NCBI GenBank assembly: GCA_963752935.1
Contig: CAVWAL010000023.1
Location: forward strand, 310,001 to 374,000
Origin: RI-153 sp963752935
Lineage (GTDB): Bacteria; Chloroflexota; Anaerolineae; Caldilineales; Caldilineaceae
Length of the DNA stretch: 64,000 nucleotides
Direction of reading: 5' to 3'
Part shown: piece by piece, positions 50,701-60,000 of the stretch
How the letters are laid out: each line of letters starts with the position of its first letter
Position numbering within the stretch: the stretch's first letter is position 1
Made by a program: the position numbers and the translations under genes
The notes under the pieces: model-generated
Seen by the model: only the letters and a program-made list of their open reading frames with translations
Told to the model about the DNA's origin: nothing
Database searches by the model: none

Positions 50701-52752
50701 CTATTTCGGCCGTAAGGCGAGGAGGCGCAGACCGTTTGTCACGACGATCAATGTGCTGCCCTCGTGGCCAACCACGCCCAGGGGCAACGGCAGGACAAAG
50801 CCGGGCACGAACACCGGTACCAAGATCGTCAGCGTGATCAACGTCAGAATCACACCCACGGCGAAGATCAGATTCTGGCGTACAATCTTCTCGGCGCGGC
50901 GGCTCAGGTCGATCAGGAAAGGCAGTTTGCTCAACTCGTCGGACATGAGGACCACATCCGCGGTTTCCAGGGCGACGTCGGTGCCGGCGGCGCCCATGGC
51001 AATGCCCACGTGCGCGGTGGCCAGCGCCGGCGCATCATTGACGCCATCACCGATCATGCCCACGGTGCCTTCACGCACCAACTTTTGCACGATCAGCACC
51101 TTTTCCTCGGGCAGCAGATCGGCATAGATATCGGCATCGTCCAGCCCAACCTGTCTGGCAATTGATTCGGCCACGGTGCGATTGTCACCGGTGAGCATGG
51201 CCATGCGCTTGACGCCCAAAGCCCGTAACTGCGCCACCGTTTCTGCGGCATTTTCGCGCAGGGTGTCCGCCACAGCCAGGTACCCCACCACTTCCCGATC
51301 TCGGTCACTCCCCAGCGTATTCTCCACCGTACCGCGGCGCACAACCAGCATCGCCGTCTTGCCTTTGGCTTGCAACTGCTGGCCGATCATGCGGATGGCG
51401 GGCGAAATCTCCATTTTTTCAATGGCAAAGAGCTTATCATTGCCGATGTAAATGCTCTCGCTGTGATCGCCGCGCTCGTAGATTGCCTGGATGCCGTGAC
51501 CGGCAATCGAGCGAAATTCTTTCGGCTCCTCCGGTTTGACACCGGCCTCACGCGCCGCCGCCAGCATCGCCCGCGCAATCGGATGTTCGCTCAAGCTTTC
51601 GGCGCCGGCAGCAATGCGAATGACGTCGTCGCGACTATAGCCGTTGAGCGGTTTCACCGTCGTCACCACAGGGCGACCGTGCGTCAGCGTACCTGTCTTG
51701 TCGAAAGCGAGGATATCGAGCGCGGCCGCCTTTTCCAGATAGACGCCGCCTTTGAAGAGGACGCCGCCGCGCGCCGCTGCTGCAATCGCGCTAAGGATGC
51801 TGGCCGGCGTGCTGATGATCAACGCACAGGGACTCGCCACCACCAGCAGTGTCATCGCCCGGTAAATAGTGGCGCTGAACGGTTCACTCATGAACAGCAT
51901 CGGGATGGCGATGGCCAGCAGGGTTGCACCAATCACCGCCAGCGTATAGGGCTGGCTAAAGCGGTCGATCATCCGCTGCGTAGGCGCGGCTTCTTCTTGC
52001 GCCTCTTGTACCAACTGGATGATCTTGCTCAACGTGCTTTCCGACGCCAGCTTGGTGACCTTGACCTCCAATGCGCCGCCGCCGTTGATGGTGCCGGAGA
52101 AGACTTCATCGCCACTTTCTTTGTAGACGGGCACACTCTCGCCGGTGACAGGACTTTGATCCACACTGCTGCTGCCGCCAATCACCTGACCGTCCACAGG
52201 CAGTCGTTCGCCAGGGCGTACCATCACCATATCGCCGACCTGGAGTTCCTCGACGGCAACCTCGATCAGGGCGCCGTCACGGCGCATATGGGCAGTGGCG
52301 GGGCGCAGATCAATCAACCCCTCGATCGCCTTGCGCGTGCGCTCCATGGCGAACTCTTCCAGCGCACCGCTAAGCGTAAACAGGAAGAGCAACAGGGCCC
52401 CCTCTTCCCATTCGCCAATCGCGGCAGCCCCGATGGCCGCAGCCAACATCAGGAAATCGATGTTAAGCTCTCCGTTACGGGCATCGGCAATGGCGGCGAC
52501 GAGGCCAGAATAGCCACCGGCGCCGAATGCGACCACGGCGAAAACAGTGACCAGCCACCCAGGCAGCGCCCCGGTGACAGAACCACCGAGCCAGCCCGCC
52601 AGCAGAGCAATCAAAGTGATGACGGCCAGCGCCAGCTCGGGGTTCTCGCGCCAGAAAGCCACTGTCGTCAGAGTGCGCCCCCAGTTCACTTTGACTTGTT
52701 CACGTTCTTTTTGCTTTTGTATAGTCGTGTCAATTGTTGTCGTCATGCTCAT
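50701..52752 (-). CDS. P1B-4-type metal efflux ATPase (iron/cobalt/zinc)
   Basis: A 683-residue P-type ATPase. TGES (actuator), the phosphorylation site DKTGTLTHG, SEHPIA and GDGVNDAPAL are all present. The membrane metal motif is SPC (VVASPCALIIS), and the last transmembrane region carries HEGST (GVVGHEGSTLIVV). SPC plus HEG(G/S)T defines the P1B-4 group (CoaT, CtpD, PfeT), which exports Fe(II) and/or Co(II). There is no N-terminal heavy-metal-binding domain. It lies ~110 bp downstream of the Fur/PerR-type gene, matching the PerR-controlled PfeT arrangement. ATG 52752 is chosen; 52746 is also possible. Confidence 0.9.
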   Translation of the reverse strand: MSMTTTIDTTIQKQKEREQVKVNWGRTLTTVAFWRENPELALAVITLIALLAGWLGGSVTGALPGWLVTVFAVVAFGAGGYSGLVAAIADARNGELNIDFLMLAAAIGAAAIGEWEEGALLLFLFTLSGALEEFAMERTRKAIEGLIDLRPATAHMRRDGALIEVAVEELQVGDMVMVRPGERLPVDGQVIGGSSSVDQSPVTGESVPVYKESGDEVFSGTINGGGALEVKVTKLASESTLSKIIQLVQEAQEEAAPTQRMIDRFSQPYTLAVIGATLLAIAIPMLFMSEPFSATIYRAMTLLVVASPCALIISTPASILSAIAAAARGGVLFKGGVYLEKAAALDILAFDKTGTLTHGRPVVTTVKPLNGYSRDDVIRIAAGAESLSEHPIARAMLAAAREAGVKPEEPKEFRSIAGHGIQAIYERGDHSESIYIGNDKLFAIEKMEISPAIRMIGQQLQAKGKTAMLVVRRGTVENTLGSDRDREVVGYLAVADTLRENAAETVAQLRALGVKRMAMLTGDNRTVAESIARQVGLDDADIYADLLPEEKVLIVQKLVREGTVGMIGDGVNDAPALATAHVGIAMGAAGTDVALETADVVLMSDELSKLPFLIDLSRRAEKIVRQNLIFAVGVILTLITLTILVPVFVPGFVLPLPLGVVGHEGSTLIVVTNGLRLLALRPK

Positions 52753-52861
52753 GTTGCCTTGGTTGAATATCCTTGAATAATAATGTAGTCGGCTGATTGG
52801 CTGCAGCCGCAAAAGTGAATCGAGCCAAAACAGAGCGAACTCTTTCCTATCGTGCTGTCAC

Positions 52862-53320
52862 TTAGGGCTGCAACTGCCGCCGGATCTCTTCGCGCCTTCG
52901 CTCACGACAATCGGGACAAAAACCAACCATCTGCACCTGCATCCCTACCGGCTGGAAAGCCGTCTCATCAAAGACCTGGCGATAGAGGCTTTCCAGCGCA
53001 ATATTGCCATCGTAATCGAAGACTCGATCGCAGCGCAGACAGATCAGGTTAACATGCGGCTCCGGGTTGATATCATAGTGGGTATGCTCGCCTCCCACGC
53101 TGATCTCCATGATGGCGCCCAAATCGCGCAGCGCATTCAATGTGTTATAGACCGTAGCGCGGCTAAGGTCTGGATGGACAACGCTCACCGCGGCGTAGAC
53201 CTCGGATGGCGTAGGATGGGTTGTGGTCTGCTCTAAAAACTCACACACCGCGCGTCGTTGATCGGTGATGCGGAAACCACCTCGCTTAAGCGCATTCAAA
53301 TAAGGTGAATCGACCGGCAT
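52862..53320 (-). CDS. Fur-family repressor, PerR-like
   Basis: A 152-residue metal-dependent regulator. The winged helix is KRGGFRITDQRRAVCEFLEQ, then LSRATVYNTLNALRDLG. Structural zinc cysteines occur in ICLRCDRVFD and GFCPDCRERR. The regulatory metal site reads HYDINPEPHVNLIC: Asp and the first His of PerR are kept, while the second His position is Asn. ATG 53320 has AGGAG at about 8 bases; the longer ORF is not supported. Two symmetric operator boxes flank its own promoter, so it is autoregulated and probably controls the ATPase downstream and possibly the divergent baeRF gene. Confidence 0.92.
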   Translation of the reverse strand: MPVDSPYLNALKRGGFRITDQRRAVCEFLEQTTTHPTPSEVYAAVSVVHPDLSRATVYNTLNALRDLGAIMEISVGGEHTHYDINPEPHVNLICLRCDRVFDYDGNIALESLYRQVFDETAFQPVGMQVQMVGFCPDCRERRREEIRRQLQP

Positions 53321-53362
53321 ACCTTTGCTCCTAAAAAAATGGGCCGTTGACCGACGGTCCAC

Positions 53363-53379
53363 TTTAGATTCATTCTAAT
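53363..53379. promoter_or_regulatory. Fur/PerR-type operator box 1
   Basis: TTTAGATTCATTCTAAT, inverted repeat TTAGA-N5-TCTAA. It lies just downstream of the -10 of the fur-like gene, at about +15 to +30, where binding would block transcription. Confidence 0.75.
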
Positions 53380-53393
53380 GTAGCACCTCAAAT

Positions 53394-53422
53394 AGTATAC
53401 TACACAACCCGCTCACTGTCAA
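53394..53422 (-). promoter_or_regulatory. Promoter of the Fur-like gene
   Basis: On the minus strand TTGACA (53422-53417), exactly 17 bases, TATACT (53399-53394). Flanked by operator boxes on both sides. Confidence 0.85.
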
Positions 53423-53427
53423 CATAC

Positions 53428-53444
53428 TTTAGACTCGTTCTAAA
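53428..53444. promoter_or_regulatory. Fur/PerR-type operator box 2
   Basis: TTTAGACTCGTTCTAAA, a perfect inverted repeat with a 5-base centre. It sits between the -35 elements of the two divergent promoters, so it can affect both genes. Confidence 0.78.
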
Positions 53445-53460
53445 CAATGTCTTTATTCCG

Positions 53461-53490
53461 TTGACAAAGAGATACAGGCGGTGATAGTGT
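53461..53490 (+). promoter_or_regulatory. Promoter of the baeRF-type gene
   Basis: TTGACA (53461-53466), 18 bases, TAGTGT (53485-53490), about 70 bp before the ATG at 53559. Confidence 0.65.
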
Positions 53491-53558
53491 AAAGATGCAG
53501 TACGCACCTCTACGGGCGCTCATCTTCACGCCACCACCCCACTGAAGAGGAGGTTCAC

Positions 53559-54647
53559 ATGTTAACCGATCTTGACGTTCGCCAGGCCCTTGAGTTCGAA
53601 TGCGAGGAGCATCCCGTCCTCAGTGTCTACCTGAACGTCGATCCGCATCAACGTACAGCGGAACAATACAAACTGGCGCTGCGCGGTTTGCTGGCAGAAG
53701 TGGAAGATCAGGCTCCTGCCGAGGCACGTCAGGTTCGGAATTTCATCGAAACCGGGTACAACTGGCAGGGACGCGGCCTGATCATCTTCGCTTGTCAGGC
53801 CAAGGATTTCTGGTGGATGCGAAGTCTGCCCGTGCCGGTGAGCGATAGAGCCTTCGTCAGTTTTCGTCCATATGTCTATCAACTGGCCGCCTTGCTCGAT
53901 ACCTATGCGCGGCTCGGTGTGATCCAGGTGGATCAAATTGGGGCGCGCCTTTACCTCTTCCACCTGGGCAAATTGGAAGCAGTCGAAGGCTATCTGGGCG
54001 AAGAGGTCCATGTCCACCGCGCCGGAGGCTGGGCGGCGGCTCGTTATCAACGTCATGAAGTTGGAACAGCGCGCCAGAATCTGAATGATGCCGCCGAGTT
54101 GGCCGAAGCATTCTACCGCAAAACAGAGACGCGCCGGTTGATCCTGGCGGGCACGGACAAAAACGTGAGAACGTTTGAGTCGATGTTGAGCAACCGGCTA
54201 CGCAATCTCGTCATCGGCGCCATTCCAGCGGACGCTAATGCGACACCGGCGGAGCTACAAAGGGCAGCATCCGAGCTGGCACACAGCGCCGCCACAGAAG
54301 CCGGGAAAGAGCTTGCCGATCAAGTGATTACGTTGTCGCATAAAGGGGGCAACGGTGTGTTAGGGTTGGCAGATACACTCTATGCCGTGCAAAGTGGACG
54401 CGCCCAGCATGTTGTTGTCTTAAATGGATACTCACAACCGGCCTACCGCTACAAAGAGAGCAAGTACGTTGTCCTCAACGAAGCAGAAGCCACTGCCACC
54501 GGCAGCACTGAAATCATCGAGAAACTCCCCGATGCCGTGGACAGTGTCCTGCGCCGCTCACTCCTGTACGGCATCGCCGTCACCGTGCTTGACGAGCATC
54601 CTGAATTGGAAAGAGCGGGCAAGATCGGGGCCTTGACCAGGTACTAG
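53559..54647 (+). CDS. baeRF / VLRF1-type release-factor-like protein
   Basis: A 362-residue protein of the bacterial/archaeal eRF1-related group. It begins with HPVLSVYLNVDPHQR, and the eRF1-like domain carries GWAAARYQRHEVGTARQNLND near residues 155-175 (given as GWAAARYQRHE, VGTARQNLND), followed by a Vms1/L7Ae-like C-terminal part (RRLILAGTDKNVRTFESML, TLYAVQSGRAQHVVVLNG). No GGQ catalytic motif is present. By family, it may act on stalled or stressed ribosomes. ATG has GAGGAGG upstream. Its promoter shares a Fur/PerR operator with the divergent repressor, hinting at stress induction. Confidence 0.82.
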   Translation: MLTDLDVRQALEFECEEHPVLSVYLNVDPHQRTAEQYKLALRGLLAEVEDQAPAEARQVRNFIETGYNWQGRGLIIFACQAKDFWWMRSLPVPVSDRAFVSFRPYVYQLAALLDTYARLGVIQVDQIGARLYLFHLGKLEAVEGYLGEEVHVHRAGGWAAARYQRHEVGTARQNLNDAAELAEAFYRKTETRRLILAGTDKNVRTFESMLSNRLRNLVIGAIPADANATPAELQRAASELAHSAATEAGKELADQVITLSHKGGNGVLGLADTLYAVQSGRAQHVVVLNGYSQPAYRYKESKYVVLNEAEATATGSTEIIEKLPDAVDSVLRRSLLYGIAVTVLDEHPELERAGKIGALTRY

Positions 54648-54734
54648 TAAATCCCGGCGGAAATTCACCGACAGTTTCTACCAGAGGTTGAGATGCCGAA
54701 TTTCCGCCGTGGTATTTACGCCAAAATGTACTAG
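54644..54734 (+). repeat. Dispersed repeat family C, copy 3
   Basis: 91 bp, the most complete copy. The ends TAAATCCCGGCGGAAATT and AATTTCCGCCGTGGTATTTA are inverted repeats, and GTACTAG occurs at both outer edges. Located just after the baeRF gene. Confidence 0.85.
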
Positions 54735-54746
54735 AAGAACGGTATC

Positions 54747-54785
54747 GTGCGGCGTGTTGCCGGTAACATCGGCAACACGCCGCAC
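54747..54785 (+). terminator. 16-bp hairpin after the baeRF gene
   Basis: Perfect arms 54747-54762 and 54770-54785 with a 7-base loop, GC-rich. Weak T-run. Probably ends the baeRF transcript. Confidence 0.65.
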
Positions 54786-54929
54786 GGTTGTAACCAAGAA
54801 TGAATCCTCCCACAACCCCGCCGCAACAACTCTGCTCTATTCTGCTTTGGCCCACAGACTGTATCGACAGACGCGCCACCGATCAGGCCGGCGTCTGCGT
54901 TTTTTGCCATTGAAAAGGAGAAACAGGCT

Positions 54930-57362
54930 ATGTCCCACGCGATCAATCATGTGACCGTCATCGGGGCCGGCACGATGGGCGCGGCGATTGCCGGTCATCT
55001 GGCAAACGCCGGCGTCAGCGTCCACCTGCTCGACATTGTGCCCGAAGCCCCCAGCAACGAAGAGGCGGCCAAAGGGCTTTCTCTTGCGGATCGGCGGGTG
55101 CGCAACCGTCTGGCCCAAAACGGATTCGAGCGCATGGTCAAGAGCAAACCCGCCAATCTCTTCGCAGAGGATAAGGCCCGGCTGATCACGGTTGGCAACC
55201 TCGAAGATGATCTGGAAACAGCCGTCAAAGAGAGCGACTGGATCATCGAAGTGATTGTGGAGCGCCCCGCTCCCAAACAACGATTGATGGAACGGCTGCA
55301 AGAGATTGTCCCGCCTCATGCCGTGATTAGCACCAACACATCGGGCATTCCCATCCACCTCATTAGCCAGGGGCGCAGCGCGGACTTTAAACGCCGCTTC
55401 ATGGGCACCCACTTCTTCAATCCGCCGCGCTACTTGCACCTGCTCGAGATCATTCCCACCGCAGACACCGATCCGGCGCTGGTGCAGCAGATGAAGGAAT
55501 TCGCCGAAACGCGGTTGGGCAAAGGCGTCGTCATTGCCAGGGACACGCCCAACTTCGTGGGAAACCGCATGTTCAGCATCATCCAAAGCGACCTCATGGA
55601 ATTTGCCATCGAAAACGGCTACACTGTCGAAGAGGTAGATCGCCTGACCGGTCCGCTGATTGGGCGACCCAAGACGGGCACCTTTCGGTTGGGTGACGTA
55701 GTGGGCATCGACGTCATGGGCATGGTCGGCGAAAATCTCTACGACATGGTCCCAGACGACGAGGATCGCGACGTCCTGCGCGGCAAGTACGGCATGTCTG
55801 TGCTGGAATTGCTAACCAAAAACAACCTGCTGGGCAGCAAGAGCGGCCAGGGGTTTTACAAGACCATCGCCACCGATAAAGGTAAAGAATTTTGGGGGCT
55901 GGATCTGCAGGCCGCCGCCGAAGGCGAACTCGACTACGTGGCCCCGGCCAAGCCACGCTGGGCCAGTGTGGGCGAAGTCAAGGACGATCCTCTGCCCGAG
56001 CGGCTGCGCCGTCTCACCCGGGCCGACGACGAAGCGGGCGACCTGATCTGGCATACGCTGTCGCGCACCTTTTCTTATGCGTCGAAGCGTGTGCCCGAAA
56101 TTGCCGACAGCATCGTCGACATCGACAACGCCATGAAATGGGGGTTCGGCTGGGAATTGGGCCCGTTTGAAACCTGGGATCTGCTGGGCGTCGCCGACAC
56201 CCTGGATCGTATGGAGGGCGAGGGAATGACGGCCGCACCCTGGGTGCGCGAGATGCTCAAAGCGGGCAAGGAGACATTCTACACCTATCAGGAGGGGGAA
56301 AGGGTCGCCTATAATCCGGCATCGAAAGAGTACGAAGCGGCATCGAACGATCCAAAGACAATTCGCATCGCCGATCTCAAACGTACGCGCGGGGTGCTGG
56401 TAGAGAACGACGGCGCTTCGCTGGTCGACATGGGCGACGGCGTGTTGCTCCTCGAATTCCATACCAAGATGAACGCGCTCGATCTCGAAATCGCCGAGAT
56501 CATGAACGAGGCCATCGAACGTCTCCACGGCGACGCCAAGGGGCTGGTGATTGGAAACCAGGGCGGCAACTTTTGCGCCGGGGCCAATCTCTTCCTCATC
56601 GGCATGTTGGCACAGTCGGGCCAGTGGCAGCAGTTGGATGGCGCAATCCGTGGGCTGCAAGGTGCGATTATGGCCATACGCACTGCGCCCAAACCGGTGG
56701 TGGCGGCACCCTACCAACTGGCATTAGGCGGCGGCTGTGAGGTGTCTATGGGTGCGGACCGCATCGTGGCGCACGCCGAGACATACATGGGGTTGGTGGA
56801 ATTCGGCGTGGGCGTCGTCCCTGCCGGCGGCGGCTGCAAAGAGATGGTGCGCCGCAACCTCAGCCCGCACATGCACGCAGAAAACGTCTACCCCAGCCCC
56901 TTCTTGCAGCAGATCTTCGAGACCATCGGCTTCGCTAAGGTGGGCGAATCCGCCGAGCAGGCACGAGCTCTAGGTTTCCTGGGGCCGAACGACCGCATCG
57001 TCATGAACCTGGATCACCTGCTCAGCGAGGCCAAGGAAGAAGTGCTGCACATGGCGCAAAGCGGCTACACGGCGCCGTCGGTCAAGGGCAACGTCTACGC
57101 CGCCGGCAAGGATATGCTTGCCAACTTGCGCATCGGCATCTATTCCTTGCGCCAGGGTGGCTATATCAGCAACCACGACGCCAAAATTGCCGACAAGCTG
57201 GCCTGCGTCCTCTGCGGCGGGGAACTCAGCCAGCCGACGTGGATGGACGAACAGTATTTCCTGGATCTGGAGCGAGAGGCCTTCCTGAGCCTGTGTGGTG
57301 AAGCCAAGACGCAGGAACGGATCTGGGCCATGTTGCAGAGTGGAAAGCCATTGCGCAATTAG
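54930..57362 (+). CDS. fadN: 3-hydroxyacyl-CoA dehydrogenase / enoyl-CoA hydratase, FadN type
   Basis: A bifunctional beta-oxidation enzyme of 810 residues. The NAD-binding domain starts VTVIGAGTMGAAIAGHLANAG, written as VIGAGTMGAAIAGHLANAG; the dehydrogenase C-terminal domain follows with GTHFFNPPRYLHLLEIIP. The enoyl-CoA hydratase part is C-terminal (residues ~490-700), with FCAGANLFLIG for the oxyanion hole and GLVEFGVGVVPAGGG. This order is the FadN/YusL order, reverse of E. coli FadB. ATG follows AAAAGGAG. The thiolase gene comes 138 bp later with a repeat element between them. Confidence 0.94.
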   Translation: MSHAINHVTVIGAGTMGAAIAGHLANAGVSVHLLDIVPEAPSNEEAAKGLSLADRRVRNRLAQNGFERMVKSKPANLFAEDKARLITVGNLEDDLETAVKESDWIIEVIVERPAPKQRLMERLQEIVPPHAVISTNTSGIPIHLISQGRSADFKRRFMGTHFFNPPRYLHLLEIIPTADTDPALVQQMKEFAETRLGKGVVIARDTPNFVGNRMFSIIQSDLMEFAIENGYTVEEVDRLTGPLIGRPKTGTFRLGDVVGIDVMGMVGENLYDMVPDDEDRDVLRGKYGMSVLELLTKNNLLGSKSGQGFYKTIATDKGKEFWGLDLQAAAEGELDYVAPAKPRWASVGEVKDDPLPERLRRLTRADDEAGDLIWHTLSRTFSYASKRVPEIADSIVDIDNAMKWGFGWELGPFETWDLLGVADTLDRMEGEGMTAAPWVREMLKAGKETFYTYQEGERVAYNPASKEYEAASNDPKTIRIADLKRTRGVLVENDGASLVDMGDGVLLLEFHTKMNALDLEIAEIMNEAIERLHGDAKGLVIGNQGGNFCAGANLFLIGMLAQSGQWQQLDGAIRGLQGAIMAIRTAPKPVVAAPYQLALGGGCEVSMGADRIVAHAETYMGLVEFGVGVVPAGGGCKEMVRRNLSPHMHAENVYPSPFLQQIFETIGFAKVGESAEQARALGFLGPNDRIVMNLDHLLSEAKEEVLHMAQSGYTAPSVKGNVYAAGKDMLANLRIGIYSLRQGGYISNHDAKIADKLACVLCGGELSQPTWMDEQYFLDLEREAFLSLCGEAKTQERIWAMLQSGKPLRN

Positions 57363-57448
57363 TCAATCGCGGCGGAAATAGGCCGGCACCCGCACGCAGT
57401 GGTACAGGCGCCATATTTTCGCCGTGGTGTTTGCGCCGCAATGTATAG
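57361..57448 (+). repeat. Dispersed repeat family C, copy 4
   Basis: Aligns with 54644-54734 (TCGCGGCGGAAATAGGCC, CCATATTTTCGCCGTGGTGT, TGCGCCGCAATGTAT). It occupies most of the space between fadN and the thiolase gene, so it is transcribed with them. Confidence 0.8.
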
Positions 57449-57500
57449 CGATAATTCGCCCCTCGTCCCAACGCAGGGGATATCATCAAGGAGAACCTCT

Positions 57501-58679
<1,179 letters not shown>

Positions 58680-58749
58680 ATGGCCGCCTCGCTCGCGCCT
58701 CGCAACCCGGCGCCCGCTCTTTCTGTCGCCGGCGAGGACGGCGCTAGGG

Positions 58750-59985
58750 CTAGAACATCCAATCCGGTTCGGGGACAGGCAAACGCACGACCCGATCCAA
58801 CGCCTCGATCAATTCGGGTGGACCGGAGAGATCGTCGGTAAGTGTCAGGCCGCTGGCCGGTGTCACACCCAGCCACAGTCGGGTGAAGGCACTCACCGAC
58901 GCCGTGAGCAACGGCAGATCGGGCTCTTCCCCCAATCGGGCATAACTGGGCGCGCCCAAATGGATGCGATAGCGCCCACCGATTCCACGCCACGACGCAT
59001 CCGCCGGCAGGAAGCGTTCGATGGGATCGGCGAGGTGCAGATTGAAGTCCACTTCGCCGCCGGTGAGGACAGTCTTTGCCAGGCAGCCGGGCAGATCGAG
59101 GATGCGCATCTGCCAGTAGGCGCGGGCTTCGACGCCGCTGGCGAAAGCACCGTCTTTGGTCAGGCGATCGGCGCGCCGCGGAGACTGGATGAGATCAAGC
59201 AGACGTAACGCCGGCGGTTCCCAGATGCGCACGGCCAGTACCTGATCGCCCAGGTTGCGCAGCAGCCCCATCAGTTCGAGAAATTCCGAGCGGTTGCGGT
59301 AAACCATCCAGTGCACATGATAAGGACCATAGCGCATGGTTTCCGGCATGATCCAGAGATAGTGGGTTAACTGACCCTGGTCGTCCCGGTAACCGAGACC
59401 GAAGCTAGCGTGCGGATCCAACATGTCCATGCGTGAGGCTTCGGGCGCAGTCAAATCGCAGTAGCCGTGATGGTGCATGCGCTGAAGCCGCGCCGCGTGG
59501 ATCTCGCGCCAGTCATCTTGGCCCAGGCGAATGGGCACACGCCGGTTTTCGGGCACAGTCAACCGATCCGGATCGATGGTGACGTTGTGCATATAGCTAC
59601 CGGTGCCAAAACCCATGCGGTTGTAGTATCCCAGTTCGAAGGTAGTGAGACCGGCGATCTGTCCGCCATTTTCCGCAGCCTGAGCAATCGCAGTTGCCGT
59701 GGTGCGACCGGCGATGCCCTGCCTGCGCGCACCGCGTCCTGTTGCCACCGTGTTGACACAGACGAAGCGCAGCGATTCGTCCTGGTAGCGCAGGGAGCCG
59801 GGTGCCGTGCCGACGAAACATTCCAGTGAGCCGTCGACCAATCCCACCGTACCGGTCCCAGCAGCGACCAACGTTTCCAGGCGCAGCGGATCTTGAGGCG
59901 AACCGGCCGCCCACCCAATGTCTCCCCAGACGCGCAGCACGTCGTTCTGGTCCGTCCTGGAGGCGTATGGGCGAATCAGTTGCAT
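58750..59985 (-). CDS. Eis-like GNAT acetyltransferase with SCP2-like domain
   Basis: A 411-residue protein of the Eis family. The acetyl-CoA motif is in VNTVATGRGARRQGIAGR near residues 78-95, a second degenerate GNAT domain follows, and the C-terminal SCP2-like domain ends with PEPDWMF, the terminal Phe whose carboxylate acts in Eis catalysis. Eis enzymes acetylate amines on aminoglycosides or peptides; the physiological substrate here is unknown. Its start is 15 bp after the enolase-superfamily gene on the same strand, so they form an operon. Confidence 0.9.
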   Translation of the reverse strand: MQLIRPYASRTDQNDVLRVWGDIGWAAGSPQDPLRLETLVAAGTGTVGLVDGSLECFVGTAPGSLRYQDESLRFVCVNTVATGRGARRQGIAGRTTATAIAQAAENGGQIAGLTTFELGYYNRMGFGTGSYMHNVTIDPDRLTVPENRRVPIRLGQDDWREIHAARLQRMHHHGYCDLTAPEASRMDMLDPHASFGLGYRDDQGQLTHYLWIMPETMRYGPYHVHWMVYRNRSEFLELMGLLRNLGDQVLAVRIWEPPALRLLDLIQSPRRADRLTKDGAFASGVEARAYWQMRILDLPGCLAKTVLTGGEVDFNLHLADPIERFLPADASWRGIGGRYRIHLGAPSYARLGEEPDLPLLTASVSAFTRLWLGVTPASGLTLTDDLSGPPELIEALDRVVRLPVPEPDWMF

Positions 59986-60000
59986 AGGATCGGCCTTTCT

